DNA of 64,000 bases from Duganella sp. BJB480 (GTDB lineage: Bacteria > Pseudomonadota > Gammaproteobacteria > Burkholderiales > Burkholderiaceae_D), in NCBI GenBank assembly GCA_003416985.1, contig QVIN01000006.1, positions 62,001 to 126,000 on the forward strand, given 5' to 3'. The notes below the pieces were generated by a model. It worked only from the letters and a program-made list of their open reading frames with translations, was not told the origin of the DNA and ran no database searches. Both the position numbers and the translations under genes were made by a program. Of this stretch, positions 8,915 to 18,199 are shown piece by piece. Within the stretch, counting starts at the first letter, position 1. Every line of letters starts with the position of its first letter.

Positions 8915-10069
8915 ATGTCCCACGATGAAAACAATCAAGAGCATGTGATGCTGCCGCCGCCCTCGCTGAAGGCGCAGAAGGGCCGTGGCGCGGTGTCGAA
9001 CCTGCAGGGGCGCTTTGAGGTCAATGTCCGCGAGGCCTACGACGACGGCTGGGAGAGGGAGGAGGAGGCCGCGCCGTGGAAGACGGTGGTCACGGACGAG
9101 CTCTGCAAGTCCATCCTCAGCCGCAACGCCTCGCCGGATTTGCCGTTCAGCGTCTCGCTCAATCCCTACCGGGGTTGCGAGCACGGCTGCATCTACTGCT
9201 TCGCGCGGCCCACACACAGTTATCTCGGCCTGTCGCCGGGCATGGATTTCGAGAGCAAGATCTTCGCCAAGGTCAACGCGCCGGAAGTGCTGCGGCGCGA
9301 ACTGGCCAAGCCGAGCTACGAGCCGTCCTCGATAGCGCTTGGCGTCAACACGGACGCCTACCAGCCCTGCGAGCGCGAGCGCAAGCTCACCCGCCGCGTG
9401 CTGGAAGTGCTGCAGGAATGCCAGCACCCGGTCGGCCTGATCACCAAGTCCTCGCTGATCGAGCGCGACATCGACATTCTGTCGGCGATGGCGGCGCGCG
9501 AACAGGCCGGCGTCGCCATCACGCTGACCACGCTGGACCCGGCCATCGCTCGCACGCTGGAGCCGCGCGCGGCCGCACCGGCGCGCCGCCTGCGCACGAT
9601 ACGCACGCTGACCGACGCCGGCATTCCGGTCGCGGTCAGCGTCGCGCCCATCATCCCCTTCGTCACCGAGCCCGACCTGGAGCGCATCCTGGAGGCGGTT
9701 AAGGAGGCCGGTGCCGTCAGCGCGCACTACACGGTGCTGCGCCTGCCATGGGAAGTGGCGCCGCTGTTCCACCAGTGGTTGCAGGCGCACTTCCCCGAGC
9801 GGGCGCAGCGCGTGATGAACCGCGTGCGTGAAATGCGCGGCGGCAAAGACTACGACAGCACCTTCGGCGCCCGCATGAAAGGCGAGGGCGTGTGGGCCGA
9901 GCTGATACGGCAGCGCTTCAAGATCGCCACCGAGCGCCTCGGCCTGACCGGGCGCGGCAGCCGCTTCCACAACATGGACGCGTCACAGTTCTCGCGTCCA
10001 CTGGTGGTGCCGCCGCTGGGCGCGCGCGCCAAGGCGGCCGCCGATGCGGGGCAGATGGATTTGTTCTGA
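8915..10069 (+). CDS. PA0069-family radical SAM protein, SplB-like
   Basis: A 384-residue radical SAM enzyme. The [4Fe-4S] cluster motif is CEHGCIYC (CxxxCxxC), preceded by SLNPYRGC and followed by FARPTHSYLGLSPG, the signature of the PA0069/SplB-like branch. A TIM-barrel core follows with GVNTDAYQPCERE and LITKSSLIERD. Spore photoproduct lyase, a relative, reverses a UV DNA lesion. The LexA-controlled promoter just upstream supports a DNA-damage role, but the reaction of PA0069 proteins is not established here. The gene is single. Confidence 0.88.
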   Translation: MSHDENNQEHVMLPPPSLKAQKGRGAVSNLQGRFEVNVREAYDDGWEREEEAAPWKTVVTDELCKSILSRNASPDLPFSVSLNPYRGCEHGCIYCFARPTHSYLGLSPGMDFESKIFAKVNAPEVLRRELAKPSYEPSSIALGVNTDAYQPCERERKLTRRVLEVLQECQHPVGLITKSSLIERDIDILSAMAAREQAGVAITLTTLDPAIARTLEPRAAAPARRLRTIRTLTDAGIPVAVSVAPIIPFVTEPDLERILEAVKEAGAVSAHYTVLRLPWEVAPLFHQWLQAHFPERAQRVMNRVREMRGGKDYDSTFGARMKGEGVWAELIRQRFKIATERLGLTGRGSRFHNMDASQFSRPLVVPPLGARAKAAADAGQMDLF

Positions 10070-10071
10070 CC

Positions 10072-10737
10072 TCAGTTCAGTTTGACGGAGAGCTCGACAT
10101 CCTCCCCGAACGGCAGCGACATATAGCCGGATGCCGGTGAGCGCACCATGGCCACATAGTCCGGGTTCATGTCGGCGTTGTCCGCGATGATGAGCGCGCC
10201 CGGCCGCATGCGGCTCCGCACCAGACCAAGGATCTCGGGGTAGAGCGCCTTGGCGCCATCGAGCAGCAGCAGGTCGATCTGGTCCGGCAGATTGGTGGCC
10301 AGCGTCTCCAGCGCATCGCCGGCGCGGATATCCACCAGGTCGAGCAGGCCGCCTTCCTCCAGATGGCCGCGTGCCCGCTCCACCTTGGATGGCTCGAACT
10401 CGCTGGTGATCAGATGGCCGCCGCCGTTGTCGCGCAGCGCGGCGGCCAGGTACAAGGTCGAGATGCCGAACGACGTGCCGAACTCGACCACGTTGCGGGC
10501 ATTGCAGCTGCGCGCCAGCATGTACAGCAGTTCGCCGGTCTGGCGCGACACCGGCAGCGGCACGTCCTTCAGCCGATGGTAGAGGTTGATGTATTCCGTC
10601 TTGCTGTGCATCAGGCGATCACGCTCGTCCTTCGACAATTCAGCGACAGCCGGGATGGCGGAGATCTGCACCTTGGAGGCTTCGTCAAACAGGCGGTCGA
10701 GCAGCGGCGCGACGGGATTGGTGGTCAGGGTTGTCAT
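10072..10737 (-). CDS. Class I SAM-dependent O-methyltransferase
   Basis: A 221-residue methyltransferase of the cation-dependent (catechol-type) O-methyltransferase family. SAM-binding motif I is VVEFGTSFGISTLYLAAAL. An acidic residue at the end of beta 2 (TSEFEPSKVERAR), DLLLLDGAK, and IIADNADMNPDY follow the family layout. The start is set by GAAAGGAATCGCC before the ATG; a start five codons earlier would swallow that site. It is divergent from a TetR gene across a 77-base gap with two nested inverted repeats, so repression by that TetR is likely. The substrate is unknown, probably a xenobiotic or phenolic. Confidence 0.87.
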   Translation of the reverse strand: MTTLTTNPVAPLLDRLFDEASKVQISAIPAVAELSKDERDRLMHSKTEYINLYHRLKDVPLPVSRQTGELLYMLARSCNARNVVEFGTSFGISTLYLAAALRDNGGGHLITSEFEPSKVERARGHLEEGGLLDLVDIRAGDALETLATNLPDQIDLLLLDGAKALYPEILGLVRSRMRPGALIIADNADMNPDYVAMVRSPASGYMSLPFGEDVELSVKLN

Positions 10738-10767
10738 GGCGATTCCTTTCAAAAGAAGTACGGATAT

Positions 10768-10796
10768 AATATGAAGAATCCTTCACATTTCATATT
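10768..10796. promoter_or_regulatory. Probable TetR operator between the methyltransferase and tetR
   Basis: AATATGAA (10768-10775) is matched by TTCATATT (10789-10796), a perfect 8-base inverted repeat. Inside it TGAAG-AATC-CTTCA forms a second one (10772-10785). The site is in the 77-base divergent promoter region, so one repressor could control both genes. Confidence 0.6.
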
Positions 10797-10814
10797 CGCA
10801 TTCCGAGACTCTCC

Positions 10815-11441
10815 ATGGCAGACCTGGCAAAAGCCTCTATCTCCTCGCGCCGCAAGCCCAAACAGGCGCGCTCGACCGACCTGGTTTCGGCCATCCTCGA
10901 AGCGGCTATTCAGGTTTTGGCGAAGGAGGGCGTGCGCCGTTTCACCACCACGCGGGTGGCCGAGCGTGCCGGCGTGAGCGTGGGATCGGTGTACCAATAC
11001 TTTCCGAACAAGGCGTCCATTCTGTTCAGGCTGCAGGCGGACGAGTGGCGGCAGACGACCGAGATGCTGATCAACATCCTGCAGGACCTGCGCAAGCCGC
11101 CGCTGGAACGGCTGCGCCTGCTGGTCCACGCCTTCCTGCGCTCGGAGTGCGAGGAGGCCGAGATCCGCACCGCGCTCAACGACGCCGCCCCGTTCTACCG
11201 CGACACGCCCGAAGCGCATGAGACGCGCGCGGCGGCCGACCGCATCATCGAGCAATTCATGCGCGAAGCCCTGCCCAAGTCGCCGGACAGCGTGCGCGCA
11301 CTGGCCGGCGACCTCGTGATGACGACCTTCAGTTCAGTCGGCAAACAGTTCTCGGAAACCCCGCGCACGGATGAAGAGATCCACGCCTACTCGGAAGCGC
11401 TGGCCGATATGCTGTGCGCCTACCTCGCCAGCCTGAACTAA
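10815..11441 (+). CDS. TetR/AcrR-family transcriptional regulator
   Basis: A 208-residue repressor. After a basic N-terminal tail (RRKPKQARS) comes the TetR DNA-binding helix-turn-helix: FTTTRVAERAGVSVGSVYQYFPNKASIL at about residues 43-70. The ligand domain is all-helical and not characteristic. It is divergent from the O-methyltransferase and likely controls it through the shared palindromes. Its stop is one base from the stop of the convergent alpha-galactosidase gene. Confidence 0.92.
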   Translation: MADLAKASISSRRKPKQARSTDLVSAILEAAIQVLAKEGVRRFTTTRVAERAGVSVGSVYQYFPNKASILFRLQADEWRQTTEMLINILQDLRKPPLERLRLLVHAFLRSECEEAEIRTALNDAAPFYRDTPEAHETRAAADRIIEQFMREALPKSPDSVRALAGDLVMTTFSSVGKQFSETPRTDEEIHAYSEALADMLCAYLASLN

Positions 11442-11442
11442 T

Positions 11443-13665
11443 TCAAGCGCCGTCCAGCACAAAGCCGGCAGCCTGGAAATCCCCCTCCAGCAGGACATCG
11501 ATGCCACGCCCCATCCAGTAAGCGCCGCTGGCAACTTGTGGAGTCTGTCCTGTCGCGCTGCCGGAAATCGCACGGAGCGAATAGTTCCGCTGCGGATCGA
11601 GCCCGCGCAGCTGGATGCGCGGCTGCGGATCGCGCCTGCCGCCGGAGTGCAGGAACGCGAACAGCACGGCCTGCTTGCCATCCTGCGCCACGGACAGCGT
11701 GGCCGAGCGCGCCGCTCCGCGCTGCGGCGACACCAGACGGTAGAGGTTCCCCCGCTGCACCGTCGGCCGGATAGCCTTGTATTCCGCGACCAGGCGCTTC
11801 GCTTGCGCGAAATCCTCTTCCCGCCAGTGATGCAGGTTGGCGCCGATACCCAGCGCACCCTGCATCGACGACAGGAAACGGTATTCCAGCGAGGTGACGC
11901 GCTTGTTGAGGTAGTTCGGCGCGTCGGTCACCCAGGCCATCATGATCCCCGGCGCATAGGCGTGGCTGAAGCCGTCCTGGATCAGCAGCCGGTCGAACGG
12001 ATCGGTATTGTCGGATGTCCAGACCTGGTCGGTCAGCGCCATGATGCCGAGGTCCACGCGGCCGCCGCCGCTGGCGCACGATTCGATCTCCAGCTTCGGA
12101 TGGCGCCGGCGCAGTTCGGCCAGCAGCTTGTACAGGTTCTCCACGTAGGCGACATACAGCTTCTGCTGCTCGCCGGGCGCCGCCTCCGGCCAGCCCGGCT
12201 CCGACCACGCGCGGTTGTGGTCCCACTTGAGGAAGGCGATATCATGCTCCGCGAGAAGCTTGTCGAGCACCGCCAGCAGGTGCTCGTACACATCCTTGCG
12301 CGCCAGGTTCAGCACCAGTTGGTTGCGTGCCTCGCTGCGCGGCCGGCCCTTGAAGTTGATGACCCAGTCCGGATGGGCGCGATACAAGTCGCTGTCCGGG
12401 TTGACCATTTCCGGCTCCACCCACAAACCAAACTCCATGCCGAGCGCGTTGACCCGCTTGATCAGCGGGGCCAGTCCGTTCGGGAATTTTTGCCGGTTGA
12501 CGACCCAGTCGCCCAGGCCGGCCTTGTCGCTGTTGCGCGCGCCGAACCAGCCATCGTCGACCACGAAACGTTCGACGCCGATGCTAGCGGCCTTTTCCGC
12601 AAGCGCCACTTGGCCCGCCTCGTCGACGGCGAACGTGGTCGCCTCCCATGAGTTGTAGAGAATGGGGCGCAGCCGAGGCTGCGGCGCGCCGGGCAGGATG
12701 CGCTCGCGCTGGTAGCGGTGGAACATGCGCGACGCGCCGCCAAAGCCGCCCTCGGAATACCCTGCGTGGAAAACGGGCGACGCCAGGCTCTCCCCCGGCT
12801 TCAGGCGATAGGCGAAGTCGAAAGGGTTGTAGCCGGCGGTCGCGCGGACGCCGCCCAGCGCATCCATATCGACGTGGATGCGCCAGGCACCGCTCCATCC
12901 CAGCGCGCCGAACCATACGGGCCCCGATTCTTCCTCCGTGCCGGCGTGGCTGATCGCGATCCACGGATTGGCCTGGTGGGAGGTGACGCCCTTGCGGCTT
13001 TCGATCACGGTGGAGCCCGGCTCGATCGGTCGCGTCTGCAACGCGAACTCGCCGCCCCAGCGTCCGGTGAGGTAGGAGAGGCGGTAGTCGTCCCTGAACG
13101 GCAGGTTGATGCTCGCAGCCGCCAATTGGTCGAGCTGGATCCAGCCGGTCGTGCGGTTTTCCACCACCGCCGAGCGAGCCAGGATGCCTGTGGATGCATC
13201 CATTGCGTACGTGAGAGTCACGTGTACGGCGCGGCTGGCGTCCTTCAGCCGCACCACGATCCGGTCCTTGTCGAGTTGGTGGCTCACGTAGCGCAAGACG
13301 AGGTCGCGCACGCCGTCCGGGAACGTCACCTTCAGGGCCGGTTCCACGGTCAGGCCACCGCCAAAGCCGGGGAATTCAAACGGCGTGATCGTGACCGGCA
13401 TTTCATTGGAGGAGTTTTCGGGCACCGGCACCGGCGCCGGCAGCCTGTCCGCGCTGGACAAGGCGCTGCCCCAATACATCGACTGCAACTGCCCGTCGCT
13501 GTTGACGCCGAACGCGTAGGTAACACCCTCGCCGTCGAGCCGGAAGACCTTGGTGGCCTCGTCCACGGAAGGCCGGGCCATGACGGAACCGTCAATGACG
13601 ATGCCGGCGAGGCCGCCGAGTAGTTGCATGCAGAGGGTGCGGCGGCGCTGGTCGACATGGGTCAT
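11443..13665 (-). CDS. GH36 alpha-galactosidase, exported
   Basis: A 740-residue glycoside hydrolase family 36 enzyme that removes terminal alpha-galactosyl units from raffinose-type sugars or galactomannan. An N-terminal beta-sandwich precedes a catalytic barrel. WGSAL-type residues, FVVDDGWFGAR, GLWVEPEMVNPDSDL, and FLKWDHNR (nucleophile Asp near residue 480) are typical. The acid/base Asp is in WTSDNTDPFD near residue 550. Cys-Ala-Ser-Gly-Gly-Gly-Arg is present between them. The N-terminus RRRTLCMQLLGGLAGIVIDG looks like a Tat-type signal. No sugar transporter or regulator is adjacent. Confidence 0.92.
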   Translation of the reverse strand: MTHVDQRRRTLCMQLLGGLAGIVIDGSVMARPSVDEATKVFRLDGEGVTYAFGVNSDGQLQSMYWGSALSSADRLPAPVPVPENSSNEMPVTITPFEFPGFGGGLTVEPALKVTFPDGVRDLVLRYVSHQLDKDRIVVRLKDASRAVHVTLTYAMDASTGILARSAVVENRTTGWIQLDQLAAASINLPFRDDYRLSYLTGRWGGEFALQTRPIEPGSTVIESRKGVTSHQANPWIAISHAGTEEESGPVWFGALGWSGAWRIHVDMDALGGVRATAGYNPFDFAYRLKPGESLASPVFHAGYSEGGFGGASRMFHRYQRERILPGAPQPRLRPILYNSWEATTFAVDEAGQVALAEKAASIGVERFVVDDGWFGARNSDKAGLGDWVVNRQKFPNGLAPLIKRVNALGMEFGLWVEPEMVNPDSDLYRAHPDWVINFKGRPRSEARNQLVLNLARKDVYEHLLAVLDKLLAEHDIAFLKWDHNRAWSEPGWPEAAPGEQQKLYVAYVENLYKLLAELRRRHPKLEIESCASGGGRVDLGIMALTDQVWTSDNTDPFDRLLIQDGFSHAYAPGIMMAWVTDAPNYLNKRVTSLEYRFLSSMQGALGIGANLHHWREEDFAQAKRLVAEYKAIRPTVQRGNLYRLVSPQRGAARSATLSVAQDGKQAVLFAFLHSGGRRDPQPRIQLRGLDPQRNYSLRAISGSATGQTPQVASGAYWMGRGIDVLLEGDFQAAGFVLDGA

Positions 13666-13691
13666 ATGGTGTTGCCTCGCTATCGTTATTG

Positions 13692-14267
13692 TTACGGTTG
13701 ATGTTTTTTCAGCGCGGCCAGATGCCGCTCGATTTCGAACACGTGCTGGTCATGCCGGCCCAGCTCGCGCAGCGCGTTGGCCAGATGGTTGAGATAGTCG
13801 CTGTTCGGCCCGCTGGGCCCGGCGGAGCGGGCGATGTGGCGCGCGATCTCCTGCTCTGAAGCTTCGCCAAGGAAGGCCGTATTGTCCGGCGTGGCGATAT
13901 AGACCAGGCCCTCGACGCTGCCGCCGTCCTCGAACGTGATCGATATCGCCAACCGCAGATAGCCGTTCTTCTCGCGATGGTCCAGGTGCGTGAACACTTC
14001 CGGCGTGACCAGGTAGGCCATGCCGTGGCACACCGCGCCGCGCTCTTCGATGATGGTCACCACGCGCCCCGGCGCCTCCGGCGTGCCGCGATGGTCGTGC
14101 GAGCCCTGCCAGAAGCGCCGCGTCCAGTTGGCGATGCTGGCGGGGCGACGCTCAAGATAAGGAAAGTCGGCCTTGTAAATCAGCGAGCCGTAGCCGAACA
14201 GCCAGACGCTGTGGTGGCCGTCGAATTGGTCCATCTGTCGATTGATGGCGATGGTATCTGCTGTCAT
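13692..14267 (-). CDS. chaC: ChaC-family gamma-glutamylcyclotransferase
   Basis: A 191-residue enzyme expected to cleave glutathione to 5-oxoproline and Cys-Gly in the cytosol. Family marks are FGYGSLIYK (substrate-binding YGSL loop) near residue 24 and LDHREKNGY, which carries the catalytic Glu. A GSHDHRGTPEAPGRVVT segment is also typical. It lies between the alpha-galactosidase (24 bases downstream) and a LysR gene on the same strand (7 bases upstream), perhaps sharing that transcript. Confidence 0.9.
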   Translation of the reverse strand: MTADTIAINRQMDQFDGHHSVWLFGYGSLIYKADFPYLERRPASIANWTRRFWQGSHDHRGTPEAPGRVVTIIEERGAVCHGMAYLVTPEVFTHLDHREKNGYLRLAISITFEDGGSVEGLVYIATPDNTAFLGEASEQEIARHIARSAGPSGPNSDYLNHLANALRELGRHDQHVFEIERHLAALKKHQP

Positions 14268-14274
14268 AGATCAA

Positions 14275-15189
14275 TTATAACTGCGGCACATTCCAGTGAT
14301 GCGAGGCGGCAAACTCCTGCAGGAAGGCGACGAAGCTCTCGGCGGCGGGGGACAGCGCCCGCGCGCTGCGCGTGTACACGAAGAAGCGCCGCGTCAGCGC
14401 CGGCGATTCCAGCGTCCGCATCTGCAGGCCATAGAGCTGCACCATCTTTTCCGCGTAGGGCAGGCAGACCGTGATGCCCAACCGCGCGTGCACCATGGCC
14501 AGCGCCGTGGTCATGAAGGTCACCTCGTTGTACGGATTCAGCGACTGCTCGCGGAACGACGCGTGCATGTCGCGCAACAGCCGCTCGGTGAACTGGCCCT
14601 GCAGCGATATCACCGGGAACTCGTTGACGTCGGCCCAGGTGATGCGCGTGCGCCGCTCCAGCGGATGGCCGGGGGGATACACCACCACGAACGGCATTTC
14701 GAACAGCGGCTGCGCCTCGATCTCTGCCGTGGTGTCGCGGTCCGGGCCGATGCCGAAGTCGGCCTCGCCGCTGAACACGCGCGCCGACACCATCTCCACC
14801 GGACTGTCGGCCAGCCACACCTGCACGTCCGGATAGCGCTCCTTGTAGGCGGCGATCACCTCCGGGATGAGCGTGCAGGACAGCATCTGCGGCGCCGCCA
14901 CCCGCACCGAGCCCTGCTTGAGCGCCTTGCGGCTGGCGATGTCGGCCATCGCGCGGTCCAGGTCCTGCAGCATCTTCTCGAACAGCGGCGTGAGCTCGCG
15001 GCCGATCTCCGACAGCTGTGCCTTGCGGGTGGTACGCTCGACCACGCGCACGCCCAGCATCTGCTCCAGTTCCTTGATCTGCCCGCTGAGCGCCGATTGC
15101 GTCACATTGAGGTGTTCGGCGGCCAGCGTAAAGCTGCCGGTCTTGGCGAGCGCCACCAGGGCGCGCATCTGGCGCAAGCTAGGATTCAT
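14275..15189 (-). CDS. LysR-family regulator of the adjacent aromatic-acid operon
   Basis: A 304-residue LysR activator. The winged helix-turn-helix is at the N-terminus (TGSFTLAAEHLNVTQSALSGQIKELEQML) and a periplasmic-binding-protein-like effector domain follows (about 95-295). The start MNPSLRQMRAL is chosen to place the HTH at the usual distance; the open frame runs 29 codons further up through the promoter. It is divergent from the VOC-FAA hydrolase-MFS-isomerase operon across 89 bases with an ATACA-N3-TGTAT dyad, the usual arrangement for a pathway-specific LysR. The inducer is unknown. Confidence 0.9.
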   Translation of the reverse strand: MNPSLRQMRALVALAKTGSFTLAAEHLNVTQSALSGQIKELEQMLGVRVVERTTRKAQLSEIGRELTPLFEKMLQDLDRAMADIASRKALKQGSVRVAAPQMLSCTLIPEVIAAYKERYPDVQVWLADSPVEMVSARVFSGEADFGIGPDRDTTAEIEAQPLFEMPFVVVYPPGHPLERRTRITWADVNEFPVISLQGQFTERLLRDMHASFREQSLNPYNEVTFMTTALAMVHARLGITVCLPYAEKMVQLYGLQMRTLESPALTRRFFVYTRSARALSPAAESFVAFLQEFAASHHWNVPQL

Positions 15190-15216
15190 CGGAAAACCTG
15201 ATAAGAGAGCTGAAAA

Positions 15217-15229
15217 ATACAATTTGTAT
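15217..15229. promoter_or_regulatory. LysR-type operator candidate
   Basis: ATACA-ATT-TGTAT is a 13-base dyad midway in the 89-base divergent region between the LysR gene and the catabolic operon. It has the size and position expected of a LysR recognition site. Confidence 0.45.
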
Positions 15230-15278
15230 GATATCTGAAATTCGCATCTAATGTGCCATGCCCTTGTTGGAGACAAAC

Positions 15279-15815
15279 ATGAAAATCAAGCAAATACACC
15301 ACGTGGCCTACCGCTGCATCGACGCCAAGCAGACCGTCGAGTGGTACGTCAAACACCTGAACATGGACTTCGTGCTGGCCATCGCCGAAGACGAAGTGCC
15401 GTCCACCAAAGCGCCGGACCCGTACATGCATGTGTTCCTGGACGCCGGCCACGGCAACGTGCTGGCCTTCTTCGAGCTGCCGACCCAGGCGCCGATGGAC
15501 CGCGACCACAACACCCCGGCCTGGGTGCAGCACCTGGCGATGGAAGTCGAGAGCATGGAGGAACTGCTGGCCGCGAAAGAGCGCCTGGAGGCCGCCGGCA
15601 TCAGCGTGATCGGCCCGATCAACCACACCATCTTCAAGTCGATCTACTTCTTCGACCCGAACGGCCACCGCCTCGAACTGGCGGTCAACACCGGCACGCC
15701 GGAGATGTACCAGCGCCTCGACGCCGTCAAATGGGAGATGCTGGAAGAGTGGTCGCAGACCCGCAAGGCGCCCAAGCACGCCGCCTGGATGCACGCGCCG
15801 GAGGTCAAGGCATGA
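15279..15815 (+). CDS. VOC-superfamily protein, dioxygenase/glyoxalase-like
   Basis: A 178-residue vicinal-oxygen-chelate protein with two beta-alpha-beta-beta-beta modules. The likely metal ligands are His in IHHVAYR near residue 7, His in VQHLAMEVE, and Glu in GHRLELAVN. That His-His-Glu set is typical of extradiol dioxygenases and glyoxalases. It is the first gene of a catabolic operon and overlaps the FAA hydrolase by ATGA. It is the only candidate here for ring cleavage. Binding or isomerising a pathway intermediate is the alternative. The start is preceded by TTGGAGACAAAC. Confidence 0.83.
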   Translation: MKIKQIHHVAYRCIDAKQTVEWYVKHLNMDFVLAIAEDEVPSTKAPDPYMHVFLDAGHGNVLAFFELPTQAPMDRDHNTPAWVQHLAMEVESMEELLAAKERLEAAGISVIGPINHTIFKSIYFFDPNGHRLELAVNTGTPEMYQRLDAVKWEMLEEWSQTRKAPKHAAWMHAPEVKA

Positions 15816-16834
15816 AGCTCGCGACACTGAAAGACGGCAGCCGCGATGGCCGCCTGGTGGTGGTCAGCCGCGACCTGTCGCGCTACCAGCACGTACCGAA
15901 AATCTCCGCCACGCTGCAGCACGCGCTGGACAACTGGGAGCTGGTGTCGCCGGCGCTGGAACAAGTCTACGCATCGCTCAACACCGGCGACGCGGTCGAC
16001 ACCCACCCGTTCGACCAGCAGTACTGCCACTCGCCGCTGCCGCGCGCCTACCAATGGGCGGACGGCTCGGCCTACATCAACCACGTTGAGCTGGTGCGCA
16101 AGGCGCGCAACGCCGAAGTGCCGGCCTCCTTCTACACCGACCCGCTGATGTACCAGGGCGGCTCCGACAGCTTCATCGGCCCGCGCGATCCGATCTTCGC
16201 GCTGTCCGAAGAATGGGGCATCGACCTGGAGGCCGAAGTGGCCGTCGTCACCGGCGACGTGCGCATGGGCGCCAGCGCCGCCGACTGCGCCAAGGCGATC
16301 CGCCTGGTCATGCTGGTCAACGACGTCTCGCTGCGCAACCTGATCCCGAACGAACTGGCCAAGGGTTTCGGTTTCTTCCAGTCGAAGGCCGCCAGCGCGT
16401 TCTCGCCGGTGGCCGTCACGCCGGACGAACTGGGCGCGCACTGGACCGACACCAAGCTGCACCTGCCGCTGCTGGTGGATCTGAACAAGCAACCCTTCGG
16501 CAAGCCGAACGCCGGCGAGGACATGACCTTCAACTTCGCGCAACTGGTGGCGCACGCCGCCGCCACGCGTGAGCTGGCGGCCGGCACCATCATCGGCTCC
16601 GGCACCGTGTCGAACAAGCAGGGCAGCCTGCATGGATCGAGCATCGCCAACGGCGGCGTGGGCTACTGCTGCCTGGCCGAGGTGCGTATGTACGAGACCA
16701 TCGAAAGCGGCAAGCCGCAGACCGGCTTTCTCAAGTTCGGCGACAGCGTGCGGATCGAGATGAAGGACGAGCAGGGCGCCAGCATCTTCGGCGCCATCGA
16801 ACAAACCGTCACGCACTACCAAGAGCGCAGCTAA
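15812..16834 (+). CDS. Fumarylacetoacetate hydrolase (FAH) family protein
   Basis: A 340-residue FAA hydrolase-family enzyme that would split a C-C bond in an acylpyruvate such as fumarylpyruvate or fumarylacetoacetate. The C-terminal domain has the metal-binding acidic pattern DLEAEVAVVTGDV, then AIRLVMLVNDVSLRNLIPNELAKGFGFFQSK and AGTIIGSGTVSNKQGS. The ATG is embedded in the stop of the VOC gene, so translation is coupled. The longer frame opening at 15251 only overlaps the VOC gene out of frame. With the downstream zeta-class isomerase it gives the last two steps of a gentisate or homogentisate-type route. Confidence 0.9.
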   Translation: MKLATLKDGSRDGRLVVVSRDLSRYQHVPKISATLQHALDNWELVSPALEQVYASLNTGDAVDTHPFDQQYCHSPLPRAYQWADGSAYINHVELVRKARNAEVPASFYTDPLMYQGGSDSFIGPRDPIFALSEEWGIDLEAEVAVVTGDVRMGASAADCAKAIRLVMLVNDVSLRNLIPNELAKGFGFFQSKAASAFSPVAVTPDELGAHWTDTKLHLPLLVDLNKQPFGKPNAGEDMTFNFAQLVAHAAATRELAAGTIIGSGTVSNKQGSLHGSSIANGGVGYCCLAEVRMYETIESGKPQTGFLKFGDSVRIEMKDEQGASIFGAIEQTVTHYQERS

Positions 16835-16861
16835 AGCGCCGGCGAGGCAGAGGAGACAAAG

Positions 16862-18199
16862 ATGGAACAACTAGTGGATATCCCCGCGCTCATCGACAAG
16901 AGCAGGATCGGCGCCTTCCAGATCGGCGTTTATGTGCTGTGCGGCCTGTGCATCCTGATGGACGGCTTCGACGTGCAGGCGATGGGCTATGTGGCGCCGG
17001 CCATCATCCAGGAATGGCACGTCAGCAAAGCCAGTCTCGGGCCGGTGTTCGGCGCCGGCCTGTTTGGCATGCTGGCCGGCTCGCTGGTGTTCAGCGTGAT
17101 GGCCGACAAAATCGGCCGCCGTCCGGTGCTGATCGGCGCCACCATGTTCTTCTCGGTCTGCATGCTGCTCACGCCATCGTGCACCACGCTCGAACAGCTG
17201 CAATGGCTGCGCTTCATCACCGGCATCGGCCTGGGCGCCATCATGCCCAACGTGATGGCGCTGGCCGGCGAATACAGCCCGGTGCGCAGCCGCGTCACCT
17301 TGATGATGCTGGTCTCCTGCGGCTTCACCGTGGGCGCCGTGGTCGGCGGCCTGGCTTCCGCTGCGCTGATTCCGTCGTACGGATGGCAGTCGGTGTTCTA
17401 CGTCGGCGGCGCCATGCCGCTGGCGATCGGACTGCTGATGGTCTTCCTGCTGCCGGAATCGATGCAGTATGTGGTCCTGAGCGGCAAGCGCGTCGAGCGC
17501 GTGGCGCAATGGCTGCGCCGCATCGATCCGTCGGCCCCTGTGCATGCGGACAGCCGCTACCTGGTGCATGAGAAGTCCGGCAAGCGCGGCTCGGTGGCGG
17601 AGCTGTTCCGCGAAGGCCGCGCGCGCACCACCGTGCTGCTTTGGCTGGTCAACTTCCTCAACCTGCTCAACCTGTACTTCTTATCGAACTGGCTGCCGAC
17701 CATCCTCAAGGGCGCCGGCCTGTCGACCAGCATGGCGGTATTGGCCGGCACCATCCTGCCGGTCGGCGGCACCATCGGCACGCTGATGATGGGCCGGATG
17801 ATCGACCGTTCCAGCTTCCGCAGCGTGCTGATACCGGGCTTCCTGGTGGCTGGCGTGGCGATTGTGCTGATCGGCCGTCCTGAAGCGTCGCTGGCCTTCC
17901 TGTGCCTGGCGATCCTGGTGGCGGGCTTCTGCATCGTTGGCGGCCAGCCCGCCGTCAACGCGCTGGCGGCCAACTACTATCCCACCACGCTGCGGTCCAC
18001 CGGCATCGGCTGGAGCCTCGGCGTGGGCCGGGTCGGCTCCATCATCGGGCCGGTGCTGGGCGGTGAGCTGATACGCATGAATTGGCCAAACAGCACGATC
18101 TTCGTGATCGCCGCCGTGCCGGCGCTGCTGTCGGCCGTCATGTTGTGGTTGATGGCGCCACCGCAGCCGGCCGCAATTTTAGAACGAGATTTCGCATGA
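16862..18199 (+). CDS. MFS transporter, aromatic acid:H+ symporter (AAHS) type
   Basis: A 445-residue inner-membrane permease with 12 predicted helices. LMDGFDVQAMGYVAPAI in TM1 carries the DGFD motif typical of PcaK/BenK-like aromatic acid transporters. DKIGRRPVLIG between TM2 and TM3 is the MFS loop motif. A long cytosolic loop separates the halves (about 195-245). It probably imports the substrate of this operon. RBS AGGAGACAAAG precedes the ATG. Its stop overlaps the start of the isomerase gene (ATGA). Confidence 0.92.
   Translation: MEQLVDIPALIDKSRIGAFQIGVYVLCGLCILMDGFDVQAMGYVAPAIIQEWHVSKASLGPVFGAGLFGMLAGSLVFSVMADKIGRRPVLIGATMFFSVCMLLTPSCTTLEQLQWLRFITGIGLGAIMPNVMALAGEYSPVRSRVTLMMLVSCGFTVGAVVGGLASAALIPSYGWQSVFYVGGAMPLAIGLLMVFLLPESMQYVVLSGKRVERVAQWLRRIDPSAPVHADSRYLVHEKSGKRGSVAELFREGRARTTVLLWLVNFLNLLNLYFLSNWLPTILKGAGLSTSMAVLAGTILPVGGTIGTLMMGRMIDRSSFRSVLIPGFLVAGVAIVLIGRPEASLAFLCLAILVAGFCIVGGQPAVNALAANYYPTTLRSTGIGWSLGVGRVGSIIGPVLGGELIRMNWPNSTIFVIAAVPALLSAVMLWLMAPPQPAAILERDFA

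Noticed and set aside
15251..15811. An N-terminal extension of the FAA hydrolase.
   Set aside because: It overlaps the VOC gene in another frame and has Arg/His/Pro-rich shadow composition; the ATG at 15812 is coupled to the VOC stop.
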